Origin: Umbelopsis isabellina
Lineage: Eukaryota; Mucoromycota; Umbelopsidomycetes; Umbelopsidales; Umbelopsidaceae
Assembly: GCA_016758905.1 (NCBI GenBank)
Contig: JAEPQZ010000014.1
Span: 372,001 to 436,000, forward strand
Direction: 5' to 3'
DNA: 64,000 bases
Made by a program: the position numbers and the translations under genes. Below, in pieces: positions 19,266 through 31,483 of this stretch. The notes beneath the pieces were generated by a model that was not told the origin of the DNA, did not search any database, and worked only from the letters and a program-made list of their open reading frames with translations. Each line of letters starts with the position of its first letter. Positions within the stretch are counted from its first letter, which is position 1.

Positions 19266-22046
19266 TTAGGCTATCCATCCATTAGCTGTTAACGCCTCTG
19301 CTTCATCTAGATCATATTGTTGTAGTAACCGCTGTATGTCATTTGCTGCCTCGGTCAATACGTTCAAGTCTGTGTTGATGGGAGATAGCGCTAGGGTGAC
19401 CGTCCTGCGGTTCGCCGAGAGCGGCTGCACTCGAATTGCGAGTAAACAAAACATTACAAAAACGGGAATATGCTTGTCTGTGGAAAATCCAAATAAGAAT
19501 AAACGTCTTTTAGAACCCTTGTTCTATGTTTCTTAAAATGACTCGCACTGTCAATATTGAATTACACCAGTTGTGTTTGCTACTTACTGAAAGCTTGAAC
19601 TTGGCCTTTTCCAATGCTGTTGGTGTGAGGTTCATCAGCGAATGCAAAGCTGCCCTGCATAAGCTATCCGTATGATTAGCAAGCAGTACTTGGTCCCATG
19701 CACTGAATTAGCTAGTGGCTCAGGCACTGTAACCTACATTTGTAATGGTATACACCACTTTGCTGACTGCTTCGTCTTCGTCTTGCCCTGAGCACTCGAT
19801 AATACACTGACTGGATTTTTCTTTTGGCTGTTTCCAAAAGGACAATCTCATCCATCCCGAGACTCTTTTGCCTGTATGAGTACTTTCTTTTCTTCGTTGC
19901 TCACTCTTCCATCTCTGGATATCATATATGGTATCTATCGCTATCACCGGTCGTGGGCTTGCATATGACAATTTCGCTTGCGCCGGCCGAGCTTTGAGGC
20001 AACCTGCCATGAGGCCAAAGTGATGTATCATGGGGCAATTTCTAAAAACAATATGATCCGCCAGCAGTGGGGCTAGTGAGTACTTATTGGTAACGTGGGT
20101 GAATTACTAAATAACAAGTGACACTGAAGCTAGTATGCCTTTTTTGCTCCAGTGATCACTCTTCTTAAACGTACCTTATTTCCTCATTGAGATTGTCCTT
20201 AACTTTCAAACTCACGCCATCAGGTTTGGAGGCTGAAGAAATATCATGGGGACAATGTGATATGGCATCCTCATGGCCTTCTATGGTGCCCGAATGGCTT
20301 TGTACTATTTTGTCAGCAACATCAAATGCCTTGTTTATACTGAGAGTATTGTCACACAAAGTGGAAGAACTTGATAACGCTGAGGCTGGTGACTTGAAAT
20401 CCATGCATTCTAGCAAAGCTTGTTTGCTTATTGTCATGGGTTCTGTAGATTATAGTCGTTTAAAATGACGCATGCTATCATATTACTGATTATACGTTAT
20501 ACCTACCACCAATGACGTTGTTCTTTGTCGATTTCTTCAGCATTGAAAGTAGCATTTGCTCCATATTCGGCCTGTTTGGCAATTGATGAGTCGTTGATGG
20601 TAGATTGGACCCTCAGCTAGTACATACCTATTACTACATATTGCTGAAATGATGGTACTGCTCATGCTGCAATCCAACAACGTCTTCATGATATTAAGGG
20701 TATGCCGCTCGAGTTCTACACTTTGGTTGTATTGACGTGGTAATTCGGGTATATTAGCAGGTAGCGTATAGTTTGTCTCCTTCGTAAACCACGGGTGATG
20801 AATTACATCATCCATCTTTAACGAGGAAGGAATTAGCGGACAAGACGTTAACTATCAAGTGTCAATCTCGGCGACGTTTACCTTGATGCGTCTCTTGGGA
20901 TCGGTTTCTAACATACTCTTGATCAAATTACGAGCATCCGCAGAAAAATAGGTTGACATCACATACTGCCCTGATTTGATTCTTTGTAATAGGACTCGTA
21001 AATTGCTATCTTCAAACGGTAGCCTTCCACTTAGTAGCGCAAACAAGATAACACCGCATGACCAAACGTCAGCTAATCGACCGTCATATTGTTTGCCCTG
21101 TATAAAATGTTTAACGTTAGATCACATATGCTAGGTCAAAATCAAGGGACTTGGAATGTTCTTCCTACCGTCACGATTTCGGGACATGCATAATGCGGTG
21201 ATCTGCAAGCTCAGTTAACGTTTTGTTTTTACGGTGTTCATACATGTCATCTATAAACCTACCCGCAGCTTGTTTTGAGCAAAGACGTTTGCGGTTGTAA
21301 CGATGCCATCCCGAAATCCACTATTTTGACTTCCTTTTTGGAGCCGCTCAGCAAAATGTTTTCCGGTTTCAAATCTCTATGGCTTGATATACGATTACAA
21401 ACTTGTACGTTGTCAGAGTTACAGACAAAACGATACTTACCATATATTGCGTTGGTGACACCAATCAACAGCGACACAAACTTGCCAAAAAATGTTGCGA
21501 GCCTCAGCCTCTTTCAACCGTTTCGATTCCAGCAGATAATCGAATAGTTCGCACCCTTCAATGTATTCCATGATAATATAAACATAGGGTATATGTGGTT
21601 CATCTATGGCATCAATGTATCGCACAATATTCCCATGCCGTACAAGCTGCAATATTGCCATCTCTCGTTTGGTAGCTCTAGCCAGAATTTCTGAGCTTTG
21701 TAGATATGCTTTTGATATAATTTTGATGGCGACTTTTTCCATGGTTTTCTTATGGAACCCTAATTTAACGCAACCTGTATAGATACATTTTTGAATATAA
21801 GGCAGAGGGAGCAGGGAAAAATAAATAAAAGAATTGATTAGCTCATTACATGCTTATTTACGACAAGCAAATCTATCATGTCGACTCTGTTGCGTTGATA
21901 TCGCCATTAAGTGATTTGTTTTGATGAGCAAAATAGATGCTTGTTCAATCTGCAGACAACTAACCTGATGAACCATGGCCGAGGGTCTTTCCAATCCAGT
22001 AACAGCCAATGGATTTTCGTGTGTTGATTGAGAGATTTTTTGTCAT
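19266..22046 (-). CDS. Gin4/Nim1/BRSK-type serine/threonine protein kinase
   Basis: A multi-exon gene. Exon 1 encodes [20 protein letters not shown] and the glycine loop TLGHGSSG. Kinase motifs follow in order: VAIKIISK (catalytic lysine), [31 protein letters not shown] (catalytic Asp), [62 protein letters not shown] and the subdomain XI RRIK...HHPWF. The [11 protein letters not shown] loop and the DFGMASL sequence are typical of the Nim1/Cdr2/Gin4/Hsl1 and animal BRSK/SAD group, which control cell size, septins and polarity. A Ser-rich region of a few hundred residues follows, and the extreme C-terminus ([25 protein letters not shown]) could be a KA1-like membrane-binding domain. The C-terminal exon joins are less certain than the kinase part. 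Confidence 0.88.
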
Positions 22047-22856
22047 GGTTTTGACTTTTTAAGTTATGTGTGTTTTTTGGTTGGAGACTTGCAAGTTCAG
22101 AGAACTATGAAGATGCACATGAAAATATGAAGATAAATGAAATACAAGGAACAGGATGGAAAAGCAAGGATGAGGATGATTTATTTTGGAAGGAAAACAA
22201 AAAAAAGGTGGTGTGTATCATATCGTCTTCTTGGTCGAAAAGGCAACACACAAACAATGGTAATGCATATTTTACTTCCAGTGGTAACAGGAGTACATTG
22301 AATGTCTAAATAACTGGGTCAGAGGTGTATTTAACTACTCCATTTATGTCATCAAAGTGCAAAGCTATCTGCACCTTGTACCAATCATAGGCATACCGAG
22401 CGCCATCCGCATTCAATTGTACAACAATCGATTAATGTAGAAATAGGTCTTTTGCTAGTCTTCACTTACGACTTGGCAACTATAAACAAACATCCGAAAA
22501 TTATATGCCAAAAATTAATTCTGTAGTGTTCGTTGTAGTTAATATACACATCACTGGAAGCGTCCAACTCATTATTTCCAACCATCAACAACACAAATAT
22601 TAATGCATGGCAGCGGCAACATCTAGCTTGGCTATGATTGTGTCATCGTTTCAACTTCTATATGTAGTTCTGTATGTCTTTAAAGTATGAGACAGTTAGG
22701 CAAAGGGGAAACATTAATGACTTGGAGAATATTCTCTCCTGGGTTCCCCTGGTGTTACGTTGCATTAATAGCTAGTAAAGGGGGTTCATTGTTCTCATTA
22801 CTGTGCGATACAAGATACAGTTTTAGTCTTTTTTATTTGTACTGTACATTCAGGAA
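22047..22856. other. intergenic, no gene recognised
   Basis: Upstream region of the kinase gene and 3' flank of the ZIP gene. A polar open frame on + at 22070-22309 lacks features and is unlikely to be a gene. No repeats or RNA genes were seen. Confidence 0.5.
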
Positions 22857-24045
22857 CTAATTTCCAAGCAGAGAGCTCAACCCAACGATAAAGATGCCCA
22901 CAAAAAAGTAGAACGGCACAAGCCTTTGTTGATCTGGATATTGCCGTAACGCCTGAAGGAGAAGTCCCTGTTTTACAAGTTTTGAAAAAAATAATAAGGG
23001 GAATCAGATCACAAAGCTCTACAAGACTCCGTTCAATATGAAACTTTAAGTAAACAATGCACATACCTGTATTGCGATCAGACACATCATGCCACTCACA
23101 ACAGCAAACACAATGCCAATAAATAAGTCTTCATATTGTTGGTCAAGGTTTGTTACCGCAAGAACTCCAAACACTCCTCCCAGGATTTGTGAAACACCTC
23201 CCATACACGCTCCATAACCGAATGCCATGGGTGCAGACTGAGTGGCTGCGTAAAGCGGTAAGGCAATCATAACGCCATCTGTAAAATTGTGAAGTGATAT
23301 AGCACAGAACACGGTAAATCCAACTCTTGGGTCGCCACCGCTGCTGGAAACAAAAGTGATGATACCCTCTGTGTAACGCAATGATTTTTTTGAAACTAGG
23401 TTAATAACCCATTCCATTTACAATGGGCTTCGCCACTAACAATAGCCACTTGCCTGGTAATTTATGAAGGCACATAGCTACGGTAGTTTGGATACCAATC
23501 TGTAGAAACCCAGAAGCCGTCACAGATTCAGGTTGGGCTTGATCATGTGGTTGACGTAAGGTAGTTGCTCCATAATTTTCAACATCAGCTTCCTGACGCC
23601 TGTTATCAGGATTGACCAGTTTTGTGTTTTCTTCACCGCCTCCAAGTCCAGAAAGTTGTTCAGGTGTAAGGTAGTGTACTAATCGACTCAGCAATAAGTT
23701 CAATATGACGCCAACAAAAAACAGTGGGAGAGGCGTGAATTCTAATCGGGTGTTGGCGGCAGGCAACAGGGTATATAAGGAGGAGTATATCAAAACGCCG
23801 GCAGCTACGCTCATGAAAGCGCATAAGAATTTGGGTGATGTGAGATTAATTCGGTTGCCCTCATCATTATTCCGCCCTCGCCTGTCTAGGAAGACTATGG
23901 CGGCTGTTGTTTTGTAAGTAAGGTTGTTAGCTATTGTTACATATCATTGTAAGGTTTCCATGTTGCGTTGTCCCATACCTCCAGCAACACATGCAATGGA
24001 CGATATAGAAAGCCTTATCCATCCCTGCACTATATAGTCTATCAT
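22857..24045 (-). CDS. ZIP-family metal transporter (vacuolar Zrt3-like)
   Basis: Five exons. The start MIDYIVQGWIRLSISSIACV leads through a splice into AIVFLDRRGRNNDEGN, then SPKFLCAFMSVAAGVLIYSS and LYTLLPAA. A cytoplasmic loop with GGGEENTKLVN lies before the metal-binding helices. Removing a GC-AG intron at about 23443 restores MCLHKLPEG, the ZIP HxxPEG signature, and the next helix carries ISLHNFTDGVMIALPL. Further segments are FGYGACMGGVSQILGGVFGV and the last helix VPFYFFVGIFIVGLSSLLGN. Order and loop length fit Zrt3, the budding-yeast vacuolar zinc exporter, better than plasma-membrane Zrt1/2. Metal specificity cannot be read from the sequence. Confidence 0.88.
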
Positions 24046-24346
24046 ATCGTGGTGTTGTGTTTTGGAACAAAAATTAAGAGCGAGAAGAAAGAAAAATCTT
24101 TAGTGAGACGAACCAGGAAGGTCGCTTTTACGATCATGTTTGGTACTCCGCATAGGTCATGACCGCTGCGGTACTCAATTTTGCCCCAAGCTGATAAATA
24201 ACAATGGCTGCCACAATTGCCCACACTATAATTTATAATAAGAGGCGATAGTGTTCCTTATGCGGGCTTATGTTATGAGCCCAAAAAGCATGTTTATTAT
24301 ATTATACATATGGTAACACTGAGGGTTTGTTGTGCATAGTGTTTAT

Positions 24347-25159
24347 CTATTTTTTCCGAATGTTGCGAGCCTTTCCTTGACCACCAAGTTTTCGCTTCTT
24401 GAACACAACTCCACCTTCATCGTTATTAGTACCTGCTTCAACAAATGAGTCTTCAGGGAACGACTTTTCTTGGATTTTAAAGTGACGAAGGTCTTCTTCA
24501 TCGGCCGCAAACTCGTCTTGCATCTCAGGACGAAGATCATGTGTTGTGCTTGCTTTCTCTGAACGGTCCTTTTTCTCCTCTCGCACTACAGGTTTGCTTA
24601 CCACGGTCCATTCTCCTGGACCTGCTTCTGCGGCCATTTCTCGTGGCACAGGCATTTCAAATGGCTCGGTAGGTTGTTTTGGTGGTGGTGCAGGCGCAGG
24701 TTTTGATTTTGGCTTCGTTGCCGGTTTACTTAATGTTGAAGGCTTGTTACTTGGGGCTGAAGGTGGCAATTTCATCTTGGGTCCAGCCCCAGCATCTCGA
24801 GAATTGTAAGATGATATGGCAGCCTGCTCGATTCGCTGCAATTCTTTTTGAACCTCCTCTTTGTCTTTGTTAGCTTGCTTTCCGCGTTTATAGACATCTC
24901 GCAAGAATTTTTCGACCATTTCCTTGTGAGCTTTTCCATTCTCATGAATAGATATGGACTAGATTAAACAGTTAGTGCACAGTTAAAGCTGGCATGTAGT
25001 AGCCAACGTAAACACTTACGGGCTTATTATTTGTAATGTACGTTTTACAGTATTGGCACCAGTGCCTTTGCTGGGATACCCAATACTCAGACCTAAAAGT
25101 TATGCATTAGACTTCAGGACTAAGCAGCAGTATTGTATTAGTGCTCTCACAACTTACAT
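24347..25159 (-). CDS. WBP4: WW-domain-binding protein 4-like splicing factor (WBP4/FBP21)
   Basis: Three exons (25158-25159, 25020-25092, 24347-24958) give 228 residues. The N-terminus SEYWVSQQRHWCQYCKTYIT, followed by NNKPSISIHENGKAHKE, is the U1-C/matrin-like C2H2 finger of WBP4. A helical stretch (KDKEEVQKELQRIEQAA) and a proline/lysine-rich linker follow, then an acidic stretch and the basic tail VVFKKRKLGGQGKARNIRKK, matching the WBP4 C-terminus that contacts the U5 helicase Brr2 in humans. No WW domain is present, unlike human WBP4, which has two. The start codon is interrupted by the first intron: AT in exon 1, G in exon 2. It diverges from KRI1 across 180 bp. Confidence 0.88.
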
Positions 25160-25339
25160 GTTTGTAGGGATCTATGGATTCGTCCTTCCGCACTGGGCCA
25201 CAGCTTTTGAAGCTTCATTTGAAAACAACGGAGTCACACTTAGCAGTCACGAGCAGTTTCCCCATTAACATTTTTTTTCGGTGTGGCAGCAACTGGGCCA
25301 GTTACTGCATTTTGAAAGAGTTTTTTTATAACTTGCATC

Positions 25340-27559
25340 ATGAACGGAAACGACAGCGACGACGACTTCCAATTCAGAATCAATGAAAAGTTTGCTCAAA
25401 ACTATGAGTTTAAGAAGCAGAGAGAAGAATTGTCAAAACGTAATTGCCCTTTTCTCCACACATGCTTTGAATTCATAGAATATTGTTGATACTAACAGTG
25501 CTATTCTACAGTCAAGGACAAGTATGGATCCGAAGCTTTGAAAGACGTTGATGAAGATCGCCTCAAGAGAATTGCCGAAAGAAAGGCTAGATGGGGAGTC
25601 AACCAAGTCGATCAGGATGCCATTGGTTTCGAGTCTGAAGACGAAGATACCGACGAGGAGGAGGATGAAAATGCCGAGCTCTTAACTCCTGAGGTCGATG
25701 CTCAAATCATGAAAACAATTGCAGCCATCAGAACTCAGGATCCCCGAGTCTACGAGGCCGACAAGCAGTTCTTCAACGATGAGGAAATCGAGAAGGCAAA
25801 GTCAGCTTGGGAGCAAAAGCAAAAGCAGACTGGAAAGAAGATCACGCTGAAGGACTACCATCGTAATACTCTTTTGGAAAACGGTGGCATTATTGATGAT
25901 GAAGATGAGGAAGAAGAGCTCAAACAAGCACCTAAAACGCACGTTCAAGAGCAAGAGGAAATGAAGGATGATTTCAAAAAGGCTGTCTTTGCTGCTGATG
26001 CAGAAGAGGAGGATGGTTTCTTCACCAAAAGAGATAAAACCGATCAAGATTTGGCCGCTGAAGAGGAAGATTACAAAAAATTCCTTCTGGAAAGCATGGC
26101 TGTAAGTATAGTATTTGAAGGATCCAATTACTTGCCACATACACTAATGCAATTATCTATCAGGATAACAATGCTGGAAAAGAAGCCTTTGCCGATTGGC
26201 AGAATTATAGAGATAACCCGAATGTTGACAAGGAAGAAGCATTTTTGATTGAGTAAGTATTATTATGATTTGATAATATAGACATGATAATGCTAATAAC
26301 CTTTTCAAAGCTATGTCCTCAATCGTGGTTGGGTCGATAAAATTAGTGCTGTCCCATCGTATGATGAGGTGGTTGGAGAAGAAGATGGTAGTGAAGATGA
26401 AGAATACTTGGACAAAGTTGATCGTTTCGAGAGTGCCTACAATTTCCGGTTCGAAGAAGAAGGTGGTGCTCAATTGGTTTCTCATGCTCGTGACATCGAA
26501 GGATCTGTCAGAAAGAAGGACAATCGTCGTAAACTTCAACGACAAGCTCGCTCTGAGCGAAAGGAGGAAGAGAAGAGTCAAAAGACTGAGGAGCTTAAGC
26601 GATTGAAGAATTTGAAGATGAAGGAGATTGAAGAACGCTTGAGGAAGATTCAAGAGATCACTGGCAATAAGGGTAAATATCATTCTGATATCGCTAATCA
26701 TATGCCAAGGTAACATGTTCGAATTATTAACATCTCTCTCTTCAACAGCCGTTGGCATCGATTCTATTGATCTTGATGGAGATTTTGATCCAGACGCATA
26801 TGACAATCAAATGACCAAGGTGTTCAACGACGATTATTACGTTGGTGATGAGAATGAAAAGCCCACTTGGGACGACGACATCGATACTGGTCTCGAAGAA
26901 GCAGCTGTGGATCAGGAGTATGCTGACGATGAGAACCAGTACCAAGAAGAAGAAGGAGCCCAAGACTATGAATACCCCGCTGCAGCCAACCCAGACGACG
27001 ATGATCTTATGATGGATGCCGATTATATGCCTGGAGGAGAATTATATGGTTTAGCTAAACCCATGACAGCTAAGGAGAAGAAGAAGGCAAAGAAAGACAA
27101 AAAGAAGAAGAAGAAGGACGCAGTCGACGAAGTTGAAGAATTGGTTCAAGCTGAAGCTCAAGAAGCTATCCCCGAATCCAAGAAAAGCACTAAGCGTGCC
27201 TTGGAGAAATATATGGAAGAGTACTACAATTTGGACTATGAGGATATGATCGGCGATTTGCCCACTCGATTCAAATACCATAAAGTCGAAGCAAACAACT
27301 TTGGCTTGTCACCTGTGGAAATTCTTATGGCCGATGATAAGGATTTGAACCAAGTTGCTGGCTTGAAGGTTCTTGCACCGTAAGTATTCAAACCCTATTG
27401 ACCTTTCAGTTATTATTGGTAATTGTAGTCTAACAGCTGTATGTTTGCAGATTCCGTCCCAAAGAAAAGCAAGCCAAGGACAAGGCGCGATTCGAGAAGA
27501 GCAGAAAGCACAGACTTCGCGACTTACGCAAAAAGCTCAAGAACACTTCTTGGGACTGA
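25340..27559 (+). CDS. KRI1: ribosome biogenesis protein Kri1
   Basis: Six or so exons separated by short introns. The N-terminus is MNGNDSDDDFQFRINEKFAQ. The next exon contains KARWGVNQVDQDAIGFESED and TPEVDAQIMKTIAAIRTQDP, followed by FFNDEEIEKAKSAWEQK, the conserved KRI1 block, then a charged coiled region and KISAVPSYDEVVGEEDG. The C-terminal KRI1 domain is RALEKYMEEYYNLDYEDMIG...RFKYHKVEANNFGLSPVEIL and it ends LRDLRKKLKNTSWD. Kri1 is a nucleolar protein that works with Krr1 in 40S subunit assembly in yeast. Runs of acidic residues and lysine repeats (KKAKKDKKKKKKDA) are normal for the family. Confidence 0.93.
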
Positions 27560-27961
27560 TCAGCCTATCCAATATTTTAGTCTTAGATTTAATTGCTGTA
27601 GAACAGCACTGCATCCCCCACTTGTAACAATTTTCATTTAAGCATAAATCACCAAAGTTAGCATTAGTTTTTGCTATATATCACACTGACTTTCACTATA
27701 TGATGATTCTTATTTTCTGTTGTTGAGGAAAGAAAGTGGCACGCGAAACAAACGGATGATTTGATTAATGCAATCGATTTATTGTATGCATATTATGAAG
27801 AAGTGTAATGCAGTTATTATATTGATTAACATAATGATATAAGTATAGAGTAGACTATGTTGATGATATGAAGAATATTGATGCGCATGTTTCTTTACAA
27901 GTGTGCATGATGGTTATAAGTGCCAATGAAGTTTGAATGCAGAGTAGAATGCTTGCTGCAT
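27560..27961. other. 3' flanks of convergent genes, nothing recognised
   Basis: AT-rich spacer between the KRI1 stop and the stop of the small minus-strand gene, with many ATG/TGA-rich repeats of low complexity (TTATGAAG, TGATGATATG). No gene, tRNA or repeat family was identified. Confidence 0.5.
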
Positions 27962-28126
27962 TTAATAGCGGCTAATGAGTTGAAGCATTGGGTACTGGGG
28001 GAAAGCAGCCTTGGGAGCCTTTGGTACTTTGGTGGCAGTGGATTTCTTGCTACCCTTGGTAGGAACGTCAACAACTGAGCTGCTGGCAGATTTGGTAGAG
28101 GCAGAGAAGTTCTTGAAGAGACCCAT
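27962..28126 (-). CDS. 54-residue protein, probably highly expressed
   Basis: A 55-codon frame from ATG at 28126 to TAA at 27962. It starts MGLFKNFSASTKSASSSVVD, has the basic middle KGSKKSTATKVPKAPKAAFP and ends MLQLISRY. Codons are strongly biased toward those of the ribosomal protein genes here (GGT, CTC, TTC, AAG, AAC, TCT, GCC, ACC). A TATATATA lies 62-69 bp upstream (28188-28195), in the right position for a TATA box. I do not recognise the family. The MGLFKNF start could be N-myristoylated after Met removal (G2), which is inference. Confidence 0.65.
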   Translation of the reverse strand: MGLFKNFSASTKSASSSVVDVPTKGSKKSTATKVPKAPKAAFPQYPMLQLISRY

Positions 28127-28187
28127 TATTGATTAGAAGCGATGTTTTGATTTGATGAAGTTTGTAAAACAGCATCACCATGCTCCC

Positions 28188-28195
28188 TATATATA
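28188..28195 (-). promoter_or_regulatory. TATA box of the 54-residue protein gene
   Basis: TATATATA on the minus strand 62 bp before the ATG at 28126, in an otherwise mixed sequence. Position relative to the ATG fits a fungal core promoter. Confidence 0.5.
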
Positions 28196-28561
28196 CTTTT
28201 TCAGGTACCAAGTAAAATTTCATTGTCTCCGCTTGGACGGGCCAAGCCTAAGACTTTTGTGACTGGCAAAATATTCTGGGCAGAACAGGCTTGGCTAAAA
28301 ATGCCTGCGCAGCCGATGAGCAAAATTTGCCGCCCCGTGCCTCGGCGATCACCTTTAACATTGACCCATCTTCTCCACACGTGTAATCCATTACAATTTG
28401 TAAACACGGCCCATCATTTTAGATCATAACATCAATTTTGTTTCTCGTCATATAATCAACAGCTGTCGTAACATTGTGCATAATTGTCAATCTTTAAACT
28501 CTCTAACAGGTCAAAAGCTTCCATACATTTTTACTACACCACACGAGTTGCAAAGTCCAAT

Positions 28562-28771
28562 ATGCCTCCGATGCTGCGGCGAGGTGTAAACTTGGATGCA
28601 AAGACGTTTCTAAAGACCCTTGATGTCATCTATTTTCTAGCGGCGGATTCGAAACTTCAGTCAGATTCTATACGGTCAGTGACCCATTTGGCAATAAAAT
28701 ATCTTTATGGTAAGTCAATCGGGGAAACCAGCTTCCTCCACGACAAATCCCGCCAAGCGGGAGCAAAGTAG
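28562..28771 (+). CDS. possible small protein or first exon, unidentified
   Basis: From ATG at 28562 the frame encodes MPPMLRRGVNLDAKTFLKTL followed by DVIYFLAADSKLQSDSIRSV and LAIKYLYG, then a GTAAGT that could be a splice donor at about 28710. Unspliced, it stops at 28771. The amino-acid pattern resembles a folded helical segment, but no downstream exon could be joined with confidence. It may be a degenerate gene. Confidence 0.3.
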   Translation: MPPMLRRGVNLDAKTFLKTLDVIYFLAADSKLQSDSIRSVTHLAIKYLYGKSIGETSFLHDKSRQAGAK

Positions 28772-29992
28772 TTTTAGAACCGCAGCGACCATTTACCATA
28801 TACGCTGATCGGCCGACAGACATGTCTTGCAAAAATATTGTGATTGAGAATAATTCAGGTCATCTTATGTTGTGGTCGCTTCAAGGTAGCTATAAGGCAA
28901 GTTCGTCAGTCCATTCCATAACAGTTACTAAACAACATCCAGACAAGTACTTGGTTAAAATGGTATATGTCATTGCTATGGCAATGCATGCAAAAGGTTG
29001 ATGGCATTTGTTTACTATTATTATCTTCGATTTGCATCGAATCAGCAACCTCATCGTGGGACATTTGTTGGGCTCAGACAATGTTGTATACTTTCCCCAA
29101 CTACATTTACTCTATAGGTATATCTTATAAATGAGAATGCTGAAGCATTGATTATGTACCATTATCGAAGAAGCAAAAAAAATATTGGACACTGACCACA
29201 ATAATTCTGTGCTATATGTGTAGTCGCTGTTTGGTATACCTCTGCGCGATTTAAGCCGACGTCTATACGCGTCTAACCACGTTGTGATCCGACGCAGTCC
29301 TAATAAAATTTTCTAATGCATGCGAAAGCACAGCTCAAGTCCAGACATTGACAAGAGGATTTGCGGAAAATAAAACCGCAGAGCCGATGTCCCGGACCGC
29401 CCAGATATCCCGCACGATGGCCCTTGCTAACTTACCTTATAGGCTGTTTCCATCAATAGCATGAAGATTTCATGCATGCTGTTTCTAGGAACACGGCTTT
29501 TGCGTGCCTAGAGGCATCCACCCGGATACAAATAGTGTTACAGTAGAACTTGTATTTTCCAATCCAAGAAAGACTCAGCAGCCGCACCAAGATTGGAATT
29601 CCAAGGCACCTTTGTTGGTTGCTATTACTGTACCATGCTTATGCTTTTTCTTTATTATTGGGGGGGGGAAGGATCGTGCAAATCATCCATAGGCTATTGC
29701 TATGCTCTGACAATAACTTATTAATTGTGGAACTGCGTCAACAGCTTTATTGCGTCCAAATTTCTCACTTGGTGCCCTCAGATTCTCTAAAATACCATAA
29801 GCATTGTGTCTCAGGACTAACAATGCGTTTTTAGACGACGGTAACCTCTTTATTTTCATATATGTCTTCAATTTCTCTGTGTCTGCCACGTCATGCCCGT
29901 CAGGGAAATTTTGACTTCAAAGTCTGTGCACCCGCCAGCCATTCAATTTCCCAGTCCAGAGGCACCAGTTAGCTAGTTTGCCAGCCCCTACA
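28772..29992. other. intergenic, no gene recognised; short G run
   Basis: About 1.2 kb before ERV41. A run of nine or ten G lies near 29660. Open frames at 29504-29834 (+) and 29683-29889 (-) lack a good start or domain. No RNA gene was seen. Confidence 0.45.
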
Positions 29993-31483
29993 ATGTCACT
30001 ACGAAAGCTGTCTGAAAAGGTGGCAAAGTTGGACGCCTTTCCCAAGGTGGAGGAAGACAACAAGCACAGATCCGGTCAAGGTGGACTGCTGACTGTGATA
30101 TTGGCTTGTTTCCTCGGATTGCTGACCATGAGTGAACTGATCGAGTAAGTTTCACAATCCGATGCAAGCCATCATCTATTCATGAAAACAATACGCTAAC
30201 CGCTGCCATCATAGCTATCGTCGACTAAACACAACGCACGAATTCTTGGTTGATTCTAGTGTATCAACTCGAGTTCAGGTCAACCTGGACATGACCATTG
30301 CAATGCCTTGCCCGGGTAACTATTTTAGCGACTTGTGGTAAACAACACTACAATTGAAACCTAACAGTACTTGCTTAGACATCAATGTTGATATCTATGA
30401 TGTTGGTGGGGAACGGCTTCACCTAACTCAAAACTTCAAAAGCATTCCGGTAAGTTGTATTTCATGAATCTATGTATAGATCAATCTCAAAGGCGGCTTT
30501 GATGGTAAACAATTTTTCACCCTTCAGGCACAATTCGAAGCCATCAAATCACGACGCTACGGAACGCTGGATCCTAAGTATGTGCATGAAATAGTTAAGG
30601 CTGCCAAGGGGCAGCAATTCGATGAAACTGTCGCAAGTAAGTGCTAAACAGGCGACTTTGTGAACAGTTCTTTGTTCAAAGCTTAACGCAATGATCGTCT
30701 ATGTCTGCAGGGGATATGGGTGCATGCCGAATTTTGGGTTCTTTTGGTTCTAACAAAGTGGCTGCAAATCTGCACATCACCGCTCAAGGTCACGGTTACC
30801 GTAAGTAACAAAAGATATGTTATGATCGCCACCTTGATTTTGTCACCTAACATGGAATTGCCCTTATAGAAACGGGAATGCATACTAGTCATGAAGGTAT
30901 GTATGTTTGAAGTCGTTTGTTCACTATGAGAGGATCACTTAATTTACAGTCATTCTACTATATAGTCTTGAACTTCACACATCGCATTGATGAATTTTCA
31001 TTTGGTGAATTATACCCTAGCCTCATCAATCCTTTGGATGACAGTATCGAGATTTCGGAATCTCGTAAGTACCGAGTGAATATAACACTATGTTTTTTGC
31101 ATGTATCTAAACTACTGTTGACAGATTTTGAGATTTTTCAATACTTCCTGTCAGTGGTGCCAACGACATATATCGATAACTCCAACAATCTACTAGATAC
31201 ATATCAATATGCTGTGACTGACTCTAAAAAGTTATTCACTGAACAAGAGTCTGTGAAATACATCCCCGGAATATTCTTCAGATATGACTTTGAACCTATC
31301 TCAGTCCGAATCACGGAGAAGAGACAGTCTTTCAGTCACTTTTTGGTACGACTTAGTGGTATCATTGGTGGTGCCGTAGTCACTGTAGGTTTTGCTTATC
31401 GAGTGGTCCGCTTCGCCATCACGGGCGGCAAAGAGGATGCTAATATGTATCGTGGTGTACATAATTTGATGAGAAATGTATAA
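29993..31483 (+). CDS. ERV41: ER-Golgi cargo receptor Erv41 (ERGIC2 family)
   Basis: About eight short exons. The start MSLRKLSEKVAKLDAFPKVE leads into the first membrane helix (GGLLTVILACFLGLLTMSEL). The lumenal part has TRVQVNLDMTIAMPC, DINVDIYDVGGERLHL, RDMGACRILGSFGSNKVAAN and LHITAQGHGY, then LNFTHRIDEFSFGELYPSLI, the conserved HRIDxxSFG motif. The end has FFRYDFEPISVRITEKRQSF and the second helix LVRLSGIIGGAVVTVGFAYR. The DAFPK start, two membrane segments and length of about 340 residues fit Erv41/ERGIC2 rather than the longer Erv46/ERGIC3 with its CxxC motifs. Erv41-Erv46 retrieves proteins from Golgi to ER in COPI vesicles. Confidence 0.92.

Noticed and set aside
29683-29889. Minus-strand frame MADTEKLKTYMKIKR
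   Set aside because: It starts with GTG, not ATG, and has no homology features; the other strand is equally open.
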